From positions 868,001 to 932,000 of the forward strand of contig NZ_JAIOTY010000001.1 in assembly GCF_019931275.1 (NCBI RefSeq): a stretch of 64,000 nt of DNA, in the 5' to 3' direction. The position numbers and the translations under genes are program-made. Origin of the DNA: Nitratidesulfovibrio sp. SRB-5. Its GTDB lineage: Bacteria; Desulfobacterota; Desulfovibrionia; Desulfovibrionales; Desulfovibrionaceae. This document shows, piece by piece, positions 34,080 through 42,351 of the stretch; position 1 is the first letter of the stretch, and each line of letters begins with the position of its first letter. Below the pieces are notes generated by a model. It ran no database searches and was not told the origin of the DNA. It worked only from the letters and a program-made list of their open reading frames with translations.

Positions 34080-34979
34080 CTACGACCGTTTCTGCGCCAC
34101 GTCCCGACGGGGTGGCGCCCCGAACTGGCGCTTGTATTCCCTGCTGAACTGCGAACCGCTTTCATAGCCAACCATAACCGCCGCCGTGCCAGCATCCTTT
34201 CCCTCAAGCAACATGAGGCGCTCCGCTTCGTAAAGGCGCAGGCGTTTCTGGAATTGGAGCGGGCTGAGGCTGGTCACCTGCTTGAAATGGCGGTTGAATG
34301 TCGAAGGGGCCATGTTGACCTGGCGGGCCAGTTCTTCCATGTGGAGATGGCCTGTGTAGTTTTCTCGCAGCCAGGTGATGGCTTGGGCAATTTGGCTGGT
34401 TTGTGTTCCGCCAGTACTGAACAGCCGCAGACAGTCACCCTGGCTGCCCGAAAGCAAGTGGAAATGAATTTCGCGGAGGATCATGGGGGCAAAGACAGGT
34501 ATTCTTGACGGTGTGTCCAGCAGATCGACCAGCCGTATGAATGCTTCGAGAAGTTCTTCGCTGGCTTCTGAAATGGCTACAGGATTTGCAGGCTTGTTGT
34601 ACGACGTGACTATTGAAGGCATTTCTGTCGCCAATTGGGAAATGATGCGTCTGTCAAGTCTTACAGATAGCGAGAGGAAAGGGTTTTGCTGCGACGCATG
34701 GGTGATATGAAATATTCCCGGCATATCAACGCCTACAACCATTGAATGCCGCTCACCATAATCGGCGTCGTGGTTGCCGATCATGGAACGTTTGAATCCT
34801 TGGACAATAAGCGCGACGATGGGGTGATAGAAGCATTTTTCCGCAGAAGTTTCCTGGTCAAAGCGGCTTAATGCCAAACCGAAAATCTGTGTTTCCAGTC
34901 GGGATTGTTCCGGGAGCCACTTGAGCAGCTTCTCTTTGAGAATGGCATTTCGTTTTTCCACGCCTATTGCTTCAATCAT
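34080..34979 (-). CDS. AraC-family transcriptional regulator
   Basis: A 299-residue regulator with an AraC_N-type (PF06719-like) cupin domain (IFGLALSRFDQETSAEKCFYHP, then IVALIVQGFKRSMIG) and a C-terminal pair of helix-turn-helix motifs (MEELARQVNMAPSTFNRHFK; VGYESGSQFSREYKRQFG). GGAG lies 8 nt before ATG 34979. It heads the exported-enzyme block and is its likely activator. The open frame extends upstream only as a shadow of panB. Confidence 0.92.
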   Translation of the reverse strand: MIEAIGVEKRNAILKEKLLKWLPEQSRLETQIFGLALSRFDQETSAEKCFYHPIVALIVQGFKRSMIGNHDADYGERHSMVVGVDMPGIFHITHASQQNPFLSLSVRLDRRIISQLATEMPSIVTSYNKPANPVAISEASEELLEAFIRLVDLLDTPSRIPVFAPMILREIHFHLLSGSQGDCLRLFSTGGTQTSQIAQAITWLRENYTGHLHMEELARQVNMAPSTFNRHFKQVTSLSPLQFQKRLRLYEAERLMLLEGKDAGTAAVMVGYESGSQFSREYKRQFGAPPRRDVAQKRS

Positions 34980-35155
34980 GCAGATACTCCGGAAGCTGGA
35001 AACGATGTGCTTGTCTTCGTTCCATGGGAACGGACAGGTTGCCGCAGGTGCTGGAGCTGTCTGCCCCACAAGACTGTCGATTGCCTTGCTGCAACCTGTT
35101 CGGCGGGTGGCTGCGCCCATAGCGTGCCTGCCGTACCCGGTCCGTGGAGGCGTGG

Positions 35156-36058
35156 TCATTCCTTGCCGTTGGGGGCTCCGTCCCCGCCCCATTGGCGCAA
35201 CTCCTCGTCGGGCATGGCAAAGCCGTGTTCCGGGCCGGGAAAGGCGCCGCTTTCCACTTCCTGCTTGTAGGCGGTCACGGCGGCTGTCACCTGCCCGGCC
35301 AGGTTGGCGTAACGCTTGACGAAGCGGGGCACCATGCGGTCCTGCAGGCCCAGCATGTCGTGCAGCACCAGCACCTGCCCGTCGCAGTCCGGCCCGGCGC
35401 CGATGCCGATGGTGGGGATGGTCAGCGCGGCGGTGATGCGCGCGGCCACGGGCGAGGGCACGCATTCCAGCACGATGGAAAAGCAGCCCGCCTGCTCCAG
35501 GGCCAGGGCGTCGTCCAGCAGTCGGCGGGCCGCGTCGGCGGTCTTGCCCTGCACCTTGAATCCGCCCAGTTGCGCCACCCGCTGCGGGGTGAGGCCGATG
35601 TGCCCCATGACCGGAATGCCCGCGTCCACCAGGGCGCGCACCTGCGGCAGGTACGGCCCGGCGCCTTCCAGCTTCACGGCGCGCACGCCCCCTTCGCGGA
35701 ACAGCCGCCCGGCGTTGCGCAGCGCGTCCGTCGGGCTCGTTTCGTAGGACAGGAAGGGCATGTCCGCCACCACCAGCGCGCGGGTGACGCTGCCGGTCAC
35801 CGCGCGGCAGTGGTGCACCATTTCGTCCATGGTCACGGACAGGGTGTCGTTTCGGCCCAGCATGACCATACCCAGCGAATCGCCCACCAGGATGATGTCG
35901 ATGTCGCAGCCGTCCACGAGGGCGGCGGTGGGGGCGTCGTAGGCGGTGAGCATGGCGATGCGCCGCGCGCCCTTGGCGGCGCGCACGTCCAGCGTGCCCA
36001 CGGGGCGGCGTGTCTGCTGTTGGGGGGCGGAACGCTGCGGTGCCGGATGAACGCTCAT
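35156..36058 (-). CDS. panB: 3-methyl-2-oxobutanoate hydroxymethyltransferase
   Basis: A 300-residue TIM-barrel enzyme adding a hydroxymethyl group from methylene-THF to alpha-ketoisovalerate, the first step of pantoate synthesis. Motifs: RIAMLTAYDAPTAALVDG, DIILVGDSLGMVMLG (Mg-binding Asp), MPVMGHIGLTPQ-like GIPVMGHIGLTPQRV and PTIGIGAGPDCDGQVLVLHD. The first 20 residues are a Pro/Gln-rich extension. Five 25-bp repeats lie just upstream of its start. panC is 6.2 kb downstream beyond the accessory block. Confidence 0.95.
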   Translation of the reverse strand: MSVHPAPQRSAPQQQTRRPVGTLDVRAAKGARRIAMLTAYDAPTAALVDGCDIDIILVGDSLGMVMLGRNDTLSVTMDEMVHHCRAVTGSVTRALVVADMPFLSYETSPTDALRNAGRLFREGGVRAVKLEGAGPYLPQVRALVDAGIPVMGHIGLTPQRVAQLGGFKVQGKTADAARRLLDDALALEQAGCFSIVLECVPSPVAARITAALTIPTIGIGAGPDCDGQVLVLHDMLGLQDRMVPRFVKRYANLAGQVTAAVTAYKQEVESGAFPGPEHGFAMPDEELRQWGGDGAPNGKE

Positions 36059-36100
36059 GAAAGGCTCCTTGCTGTGCGCTGCGGGCGGGGTGCGCCCGGT

Positions 36101-36224
36101 GAGTTCTCGTCGCTACGCGACGGGTGATGTCTCGTCGCTGCGCGACTGGTGATGTCTCGTCGCTACGCGACGGGTGACGCCTCGCCGCTACGCGACTGGT
36201 GATGTCTCGTCGCTACGCGACGGT
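36101..36224. repeat. Five tandem 25-bp repeats upstream of panB
   Basis: Units start at 36101, 36126, 36151, 36176 and 36201 (last one 24 bp), consensus GATGTCTCGTCGCTACGCGA plus CGGGT. Each contains CGTCGC-TAC-GCGACG, a 6-bp hairpin or dyad. A degenerate sixth trace follows to about 36300. The rest of 36225-36575 has only CATCC/TCCTTGC-type short repeats around 36410-36530 and no gene. Confidence 0.9.
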
Positions 36225-36575
36225 GATGATCCGGCGCGGGGTGCGTCCGGTGGAGATTTGGCGCTGCGCGAATGGTGACACTTCAGCGCTGCTCGCTGGG
36301 CAACCAGTCTACATCCCCCGCCGGGGCATGGCAAACCGCTGGGCGCCGTTGGTCGCGAATTTTCGCCTGGCGTGGGAATCCGGCTCCGGGTCTTCTCGCG
36401 TCCGTTACGGGGGATTACCGCATCCGGTCCACATCCGGTCCACATCCGGCTCGCGACCTTCTCGCATCCTTGGCTCATCCTTGCCGCGCCCTTCTCGCGT
36501 CCTTGCCGTGTCCTTACCGCATCTGGCCAGAATCAGGACGTAATCCTGCCTGAATCCGGTTTATCCGGACAAGCG

Positions 36576-36602
36576 TAAAGAAAAGTGAAGGCCACCCCCT
36601 AT
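36576..36602 (+). promoter_or_regulatory. Possible sigma-28 promoter for flagellin
   Basis: TAAA, 15 nt, then CCCCCTAT, at the spacing of sigma-28 promoters (TAAA-N15-GCCGATAA). The -35 core is perfect and the -10 is degenerate. It would give a leader of about 100 nt. Confidence 0.42.
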
Positions 36603-36649
36603 AGTTTCACATGGGCAGGCCGAAAAGAGGGGCATGAACGGCGGATGAT

Positions 36650-36711
36650 CGCATGGATGCGGTCGGCGTGGTGCCCCGCCCGGAACGGCGCAATATTCAT
36701 GGAGGAATATT
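36650..36711 (+). promoter_or_regulatory. Candidate CsrA-type control region of flagellin mRNA
   Basis: Two hairpins present GGA in their loops. At 36692-36711, AATATTC-ATGGAG-GAATATT abuts the start codon, with the Shine-Dalgarno in the loop. At 36650-36661, CGC-ATGGAT-GCG gives a second loop. Both loops fit the ANGGA loop preferred by CsrA. This is structural inference from sequence; no binding data are implied. Confidence 0.5.
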
Positions 36712-37602
36712 ATGTCTCTCGTAATCAATCACAACTTGATGGCAATGAATGCCGCCCGCAACCTCAGCTCGTCGTACGGCAGCCTGTCCACGTCCGTGCG
36801 CCGACTGTCGTCGGGTCTTCGTGTTGGCGCAGCCTCTGACGACGCGGCCGGCCTGGCCATTCGCGAACTGATGCGTTCGGACATCGCCGCCCTGAACCAG
36901 GGCGTGCGTAACGCCAACGACGCCATCTCGCTGATCCAGACCGCCGACGGCGCCCTTGGCGTCATCGATGAAAAGCTGATCCGCATGAAGGAACTGGCCG
37001 AACAGGCCGCTACCGGTACCTACACCTCGGACCAGCGTCTCATCATCGATTCGGAATACCAGGCCATGGCCTCGGAAATCACCCGAATCGCCAACTCGAC
37101 GGACTTCAACGGCATCCACCTGCTCAACGGCAACCTGTCCGGTGCCACCCACGACGGCTCCGGCCTCGTGTCCACCGGCAAGCTGAAGGTCCACTTCGGC
37201 TCGGCCAACGATTGCTCGGAAGACTACTACTACATCCGCATCGGCACCTCCACGGCGTCGGCGCTGGGCGTGGGCAGCCAGGCAGCGGAAGGCAAGGGCA
37301 AGTCGATCTCCACGCAGTCTGCCGCGCAGGCCGCCCTGGAAGGCATCGAGAACGCCATCATCTCGAAGGACAAGATTCGCGCGAACCTTGGTGCGCTCCA
37401 GAACCGTCTGGAAAACACCATCAGCAACCTGCAGATCCAGTCGGAAAACCTGCAGGCCGCCGAATCGCGGATTTCGGACGTGGACGTTTCGAGCGAAATG
37501 ACCGAATTCACCCGTCAGCAGATCCTGACCCAGGCTGCCGTCGCCATGCTCTCGCAGGCTAACTCCCTGCCGCGTATGGCCATGCAGCTGCTGGGCGGCT
37601 AA
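36712..37602 (+). CDS. fliC: Flagellin
   Basis: A 296-residue flagellar filament subunit. The N-terminal D0/D1 region (MSLVINHNLMAMNAARNL, LSSGLRVGAASDDAAGLAI) and C-terminal D0/D1 region (LGALQNRLENTISNLQIQSE, then MLSQANSLPRMAMQLLGG) are canonical; the central variable part is short (residues about 140-190). It is monocistronic, with GGAGG before ATG 36712 inside a hairpin and a strong terminator behind. Codon use is cleaner and less GC-extreme than in neighbours, as expected for a highly expressed gene. Confidence 0.97.
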   Translation: MSLVINHNLMAMNAARNLSSSYGSLSTSVRRLSSGLRVGAASDDAAGLAIRELMRSDIAALNQGVRNANDAISLIQTADGALGVIDEKLIRMKELAEQAATGTYTSDQRLIIDSEYQAMASEITRIANSTDFNGIHLLNGNLSGATHDGSGLVSTGKLKVHFGSANDCSEDYYYIRIGTSTASALGVGSQAAEGKGKSISTQSAAQAALEGIENAIISKDKIRANLGALQNRLENTISNLQIQSENLQAAESRISDVDVSSEMTEFTRQQILTQAAVAMLSQANSLPRMAMQLLGG

Positions 37603-37644
37603 GGCACACACCGTAAGGTGGAGGGGTTTTGGCAGACACGCTCG

Positions 37645-37672
37645 ACCGGGCCGCGCAAGCGGCCCGGTTTTT
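37645..37672 (+). terminator. Flagellin terminator
   Basis: ACCGGGCCGC-GCAA-GCGGCCCGGT followed by TTTTC: a 10-bp GC-rich stem with a tetraloop, 42 nt after the flagellin stop. Confidence 0.93.
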
Positions 37673-37782
37673 CTTTTGTCCGTTTGCCGCCAGCCTGTTG
37701 TTTACAGCGGTGGGGGCATGCGGCATCGTGGCGTGCTTCCCTTTCCGCATTCCCTTCCGCAGCCGTACCGCAGGAGCGTCCC

Positions 37783-38448
37783 ATGACCGTGTCTTCCCTG
37801 CCTTCGCCGAACATGTCACCGCAGGCATCGCGGGATGGTTCCGCCAAGCCCTCACGCCTGCCGGAAATGCTGGCCGCCGTGTTCGTGGTGGTGTTCGTGG
37901 TGCTGGGCATCGCCCCGTACGACCGCACCGTGTGGTACATGGAGGTCACGCCGGTCATCGTCATCTTTCTTCTGCTGGCGGGCACGGCGCGCAAGTTCCG
38001 GTTCAGCGGCGCAGCCTACCTGCTGATGGCGGTGTGGCTGTTCTGGCATACCGTGGGCGGGCACTACACCTTCGAGCGGGTGCCATTCGACATCATTACC
38101 GACGCCTTCGGCTTTGCCCGCAACCACTTCGACCGGGTGGGGCATTTCAGCGTGGGCTTCTATGCCTACGCCTTCGCGGAACTGCTGACGCGTCGCCGCT
38201 TGGCCGGGCCGATGGTGACCATGCTTTTCGGGCTGTTCGCCATCATGGCCGTGGCCTGCGGCTGGGAAATCCTGGAATGGCTGGTGGCCGACGCCGAGGG
38301 CGGCGAGGCGGGGCTGGCCTTTCTGGGCAGCCAGGGCGACGTGTGGGATGCCCAGAAGGACATGCTGGCCGATACCTTGGGGGCCATCTTCGCGCTGGCG
38401 CTGTTCCGGCTGTGCGGCAGGCGCTGGGGCAGCATGGACCCGGTGTAG
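37783..38448 (+). CDS. YjdF-like inner-membrane protein (DUF2238)
   Basis: A 221-residue polytopic membrane protein with about six helices (LAAVFVVVFVVLGIAPY; VIVIFLLLAGTARKF; AYLLMAVWLFWHTVGGHYTF). HTVGGHYTF, FDRVGHFSVGFYAYAFAELL and GCEILEW-like CGWEILEWLVADAEGG with LGSQGDVWDAQKDMLAD are conserved features of the DUF2238/YjdF family, whose function is not established. AGGAG lies 7 nt before ATG 37783. Confidence 0.85.
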   Translation: MTVSSLPSPNMSPQASRDGSAKPSRLPEMLAAVFVVVFVVLGIAPYDRTVWYMEVTPVIVIFLLLAGTARKFRFSGAAYLLMAVWLFWHTVGGHYTFERVPFDIITDAFGFARNHFDRVGHFSVGFYAYAFAELLTRRRLAGPMVTMLFGLFAIMAVACGWEILEWLVADAEGGEAGLAFLGSQGDVWDAQKDMLADTLGAIFALALFRLCGRRWGSMDPV

Positions 38449-38725
38449 GGCGGGCTGACGGCTTGGGGGCGGGGGGATGCGCGCGTGGCCGGAGCTTGGC
38501 CGATGCGGCCCGCTGCGATGAAGATGCCCTGATGCGGGAAACCGCAGCCGGATGCGACCCGATGTTCCTTGGCGCGGCCTGACGAGGTGGCGCCAGTCCG
38601 GAGCGCCGGGCCGTTTTGGACAGCGCCGGGGAAATGCCGTATGCCGGACGGGCGCGCCGCGCGGCGTATCCGGTGGCTTTTCACCGGGCGCTGGCGGCCG
38701 ACGTCATTTTTTCCGGAGCCTTGCC

Positions 38726-39349
38726 ATGACCGCCTGCAATCCGCAGTTGAACCTTCAGGGGCGCGGCCGCCTGAAGCGTATCGTCGATTTCCTGAACGAG
38801 GCGGGCATGCTGCGCCTCACGCCGCGCACCGGCTACCAGTTTCTGGGCACCGGCAACGAGAACGTGGCCGAGCACTCCTTCCGCACCGCCATCATCGGCT
38901 ACGTGCTGGCCCGCATGGCCGGGGCCGATCCTTCCCGTACCGCCATGCTGTGCCTGTTCCACGACTTCCACGAGGCGCGCATCGGCGACTTCAACTACGT
39001 CAATCGCATCTACAACACCTCGAAGCCGCGCGATGCCGTGGTGCACGCCGCCGAAGGCACCGGCCTTGAGGTGGACATGCTGGAGTTCTGGGACGACCTG
39101 GAGGCCTCGCATACGCCCGAAGCCCAACTGGCCCACGACGCGGACCAGCTGGACCTGATCCTGAACCTGAAGCGCGAACTGGACCTGGGCAACAAGTACG
39201 CGGGCAAGTGGATGGAAAGCGCGCTGGAACGGCTGCGCACCGAGGAAGGCCGCGAACTTGCCCGGACCATTGCCGAGACGGACCACACCGACTGGTGGTT
39301 TCTGGGCCCGGACCGGGCGTGGTGGGAGAGGAAGAACGGGAAGGAGTAG
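38726..39349 (+). CDS. HD-domain phosphohydrolase (YfbR/HDDC2-like)
   Basis: A 207-residue HD-family metal phosphohydrolase related to 5'-deoxynucleotidases. Ligands are visible in NVAEHSFRTAIIG, CLFHDFHEARIGDFNYV (HD pair) and AHDADQLDLIL. The N-terminal RLKRIVDFLNEAGMLRLTPR is typical of the HDDC2-like branch. GGAG lies 8 nt before ATG 38726. A field of repeats begins 24 bp after its stop. Confidence 0.88.
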   Translation: MTACNPQLNLQGRGRLKRIVDFLNEAGMLRLTPRTGYQFLGTGNENVAEHSFRTAIIGYVLARMAGADPSRTAMLCLFHDFHEARIGDFNYVNRIYNTSKPRDAVVHAAEGTGLEVDMLEFWDDLEASHTPEAQLAHDADQLDLILNLKRELDLGNKYAGKWMESALERLRTEEGRELARTIAETDHTDWWFLGPDRAWWERKNGKE

Positions 39350-39372
39350 GGAGGGCGCTGCGCTGGCTGGAT

Positions 39373-39716
39373 GGGGAGGGGGTGCGCGCAGTTGCACCCG
39401 GCTTCTACGAATACACGCCAGCCCTGTTGCATCCGCTCGATTTAGTTATGTCTCCGACGGGTGTGGAGGGGATGTGCGCGGTTGTATCCAGCTTCTACGA
39501 AGGCCGTCGTGCCCCTTTGACCACCCTCGATTTCGTTATGTCTCCGACGGGCAAGGGGCCATTGAACGATGGCCCCTTGCATCCCCGCGTTCCAGGGGGC
39601 TTCGCCACCCCTGGACCCCCGGCGTATCTTGCGCGGCGTCCCTTCGACGGCAGCTTCCCTCCGGCGCAGGACGCCTTCGGGTGATCTGCCGCCGGTGACG
39701 CCAATGCGCGCCTGGC
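39373..39716. repeat. Composite repeat, copy A (reverse orientation)
   Basis: Two 90-bp units in reverse orientation (each ending GTTATGTCTCCGACGGG at 39461 and 39551), then hairpin GCAAGGGGCCA...TGGCCCCTTGC (39551-39580), then CCAGGGGG...CCCCTGG (39592-39614), then a tail ending near 39716. No protein-coding evidence: all frames look repeat-derived. Confidence 0.8.
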
Positions 39717-39762
39717 TCTCGGAGCCTTGGCATAACTCCTCTGCCTTTATCCACATTCTTCC

Positions 39763-40360
39763 TGCACCGCATTCTTACGCCGGGCAGCTTCCCTGCGGCG
39801 CTGGCGCGCCTCGGGCGATCTGTCCGGCTGAATGCGTATGTGCGCGTATCTCTCGCAGCCTCCGTCAGACTGGAGTGTCCTTGTCCCCGTTGCGACGCAT
39901 GTGCCACCGTCAAGGCACGGGGTCACATGCTTTTTCGCACATTACACGTTCTTCCTGCGCGATGTGTTCTTGGTGGTAGCTTCCTTCGGCGGATGGGAAT
40001 GATGTGGTGCGCGGTTGCGCCCGGCTTCTACGAAGACAGTCCAGCCCTGTTGAACGCGTTCGATTTCGTTATGTCTCCGACGGGCAAGGGGCCATTGAAC
40101 GATGGCCCCTTGCATCCCCGCGTTCCAGGGGCTCCGCCCCTTGGAACCCCGTGTCGTCCTGCACCGCATTCTTTACGTCGGGCAGCTTCCCTGCGGCGCT
40201 GGCGCGCCTCGGGCGATCTGCCCGGCTGAATGCGCATGTGCGCAAAACTCCCGCCGCCCCTATCTCACTTGGGTGCCCTTACCCTCGGGCCTGTTGCGAC
40301 GCATGTGCCGCCGTCAAGGCCCGGCGTCACACGCTTCTACGCACAGCACGCTTCCCTTGA
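39763..40360. repeat. Composite repeat, copy B and duplicated tail modules
   Basis: A 170-bp tail module beginning GCACCGCATTCTTACG at 39763 recurs at 40161 (GCACCGCATTCTTTACG), both continuing CTTCCCTGCGGCGCTGGCGC and GTTGCGACGCATGTGCC. Between them, one 90-bp unit ends at 40084, followed by the identical 30-nt hairpin (40084-40113). Confidence 0.8.
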
Positions 40361-40579
40361 GCAACATTTGGCGCTGCGCGACGGGTCTGTCAGCTCTATC
40401 AGTGGGGCAAGGCGTCAGGACCTTCGGACACGGTGTGACATGCGCGCGGATTGCGCCCGCATCCGGAGATCGCCGCCGGAGGCTTTGCGACGGCGGAAGC
40501 TCCGGCGTTGCGGGTGCACCGCAGATCGACTGACGGTAAAGGCATAACCCGAACCGTCGGCAAGGCGACGAGAGATTCG

Positions 40580-40740
40580 GGCACATCGCATTCCCGTCGC
40601 CAGATCGCCCGCAGGCGCCTAGCGCCGGAGGGAAGCTGGCGGCGAAAGGAATGCGGTGCAAGATACGTTGGGGGTCCAGGGGCGGCGAAGCCCCCCTGGA
40701 GCGCGGGGATGCAAGGGGCCGCCGCTCAGCGGCCCCTTGC
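40580..40740. repeat. Composite repeat, copy C modules (forward orientation)
   Basis: Inverted relative to copies A and B: GAAGCTGGCGGCGAAAGGAA with GCGGTGCAAGATACG, then CCAGGGGC...CCCCCTGG, then hairpin GCAAGGGGCCG...CGGCCCCTTGC (40711-40740) leading into the tandem array. Between 40361 and 40580 no gene or repeat is recognised. Confidence 0.78.
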
Positions 40741-41101
40741 CCGTCGGAGACATAACGAAATCGGGGGTGGTCAAAGGGGCACGACGGCCTTCGTAGAGGC
40801 CGGGTGCAGCCGCGCACGCCGTCTCCCCTTGCCCGTCGGAGACATAACGAAATCGAGGGTGGTCAAAGGGGCACGACGGCCTTCGTAGAGGCCGGGTGCA
40901 GTCGCGCACGCCCCCTCCATACCCGTCGGAGACATAACGAAATCGAGAGTGATCAAAAGGGCACGACGGCCTTCGTAGAGGCCGGGTGCAGCCGCGCACG
41001 CCCCCTCCATACCCGTCGGAGACATAACGAAATCGAGCGTGGTCAAAGGGGCACGACTGCCTTCGTAGACGCCGTGCCCAACCGCGCACAACCTCTCCCA
41101 T
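40740..41101. repeat. Four tandem 90-bp repeats
   Basis: Units begin CCCGTCGGAGACATAACGAA at 40740, 40832, 40922 and 41012 (periods 92, 90, 90). Each contains CGGCCT-TCGTAG-AGGCCG, a 6-bp hairpin; in the last unit its left arm is changed. The array ends 30 bp before the stop of the permease gene. There are no unique spacers, so it is not CRISPR. Confidence 0.92.
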
Positions 41102-41130
41102 CCGCCGCTGGCAGCACCCACCACGCCCAC

Positions 41131-42351
41131 CTACTCAGGATTCCTGAGCACCTCCAGCACCTCCACACGCGATGCCTGCCACGCCGGGTACGCCCCGGCC
41201 ACCAACCCCAGCAGCACCGATGCCACGCAGGCCCCGACAATCAGTACCGGGTCGTACAGGTACGGAAAATCCCCCACGGCATACACCACGGTGACGATGC
41301 CCACGGCCGCCAGCACCCCCGCCGCGCCGCCCACCCCGGCCATCACCCCGGCCTCGGCCAGGAACTGGCGGATGATTACCGTGCGGCTGGCGCCCACGGC
41401 CCGGCGGATGCCGATCTCCAGCCTGCGGGCGCGTACCAGCAGGATCATGATGGACAGGATGCCCAGCGCCCCCACGGCGAACGAGATGGACGACGACAGC
41501 ACGCCCAGCGTCCACACCAGATCCAGCGCCTGGTTGCGCAGCCGGGCGGAATCCTGCGCCGAGATGACCGAAAAGTCGTCCTTGCGGCTTGGCCCCATGT
41601 GGTGGCGGCGGCGCAGGATGTCGGTGACGGTGGCCTTGGCGGCGGCCTCGTCATTCTGGTCGTGCAGGTTCATGAATACGCCGCTGATCCAGTCCTGGTT
41701 GGTGAAGCGGCGCATGTACGTGGACAGCGGGGTGAACACCATTTCGTCCAGGTTGGCGCCGGTCACGTCCTGGCCCTTTTCGGGCAGCACGCCCACCACC
41801 AGCACGTTGGCGCGAAAGAAGAACACCTGCTTGCCCACGGCGTCCGCCGGGTCGCCGAACAGGCGCTGCGCGATGGCGTAGCCCAGCACGCACACCTTGG
41901 CCTGCGTGGCCTCTTCCTCGTCGTTGTAGAAGCGGCCATGTTCGGTTTCCAGCATGCGCACCTGCGCGTAGGCCGGGGGCGATGCCATGAGCTGGCTGCC
42001 CGTCTTCACCCGGCCATACCGCACCGGCATGGAGCCGCCGGCATACGGCACGCCCAGCCGCACCTGCGGCACGGACCCCAGGATTTCGCGGGCGTCCTCC
42101 AGGCTGAAGGTGGTGGTCATGCCGGTGACGCGGGTGGAACCTTCGCGCCGGAAGTTGGCCTGCCCGGACAGGGCCTGCAACAGGTTGGGGCCCAGGCGCT
42201 GCGTCTCCATGTCGGCCTTCTTGACCATGGCCTTCGAGATGTGCAGCACGGCGGTAAGCGCCAGCGCGCCCAGAAAGACCCCCAGCATGGCCAGCGCCGT
42301 GCGCATGCGGTGGGCGGCCAGCGAACGCAGGGCAATGCGCAGCCGCTGCAT
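41131..42351 (-). CDS. MacB/FtsX-type ABC transporter permease (second)
   Basis: A 406-residue permease with one N-terminal helix (MRTALAMLGVFLGALALTAV), a large periplasmic domain (about residues 45-285) and three C-terminal helices (FAVGALGILSIMILLVRARR; VGGAAGVLAAVGIVTVVYA; VASVLLGLVAGAYPAWQAS). The cytoplasmic loop LEIGIRRAVGASRTVIIRQFL is the FtsX/MacB coupling signature. Its ATG overlaps the stop of the first permease. It ends the four-gene export operon next to the tandem repeats. Confidence 0.9.
   Translation of the reverse strand: MQRLRIALRSLAAHRMRTALAMLGVFLGALALTAVLHISKAMVKKADMETQRLGPNLLQALSGQANFRREGSTRVTGMTTTFSLEDAREILGSVPQVRLGVPYAGGSMPVRYGRVKTGSQLMASPPAYAQVRMLETEHGRFYNDEEEATQAKVCVLGYAIAQRLFGDPADAVGKQVFFFRANVLVVGVLPEKGQDVTGANLDEMVFTPLSTYMRRFTNQDWISGVFMNLHDQNDEAAAKATVTDILRRRHHMGPSRKDDFSVISAQDSARLRNQALDLVWTLGVLSSSISFAVGALGILSIMILLVRARRLEIGIRRAVGASRTVIIRQFLAEAGVMAGVGGAAGVLAAVGIVTVVYAVGDFPYLYDPVLIVGACVASVLLGLVAGAYPAWQASRVEVLEVLRNPE

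Noticed and set aside
36101-36224. CRISPR-like array of 25-bp repeats
   Set aside because: Units abut each other without spacers.
40740-41101. CRISPR array
   Set aside because: 90-bp units are contiguous, with no unique spacers, and no cas gene is near.
39208-41130. Several 60-170-codon open frames within the repeat field, with 30-residue repeats such as LDFVMSPTG
   Set aside because: They follow from a 90-bp period without stops, occur on both strands, and lack ribosome sites or protein-like composition.
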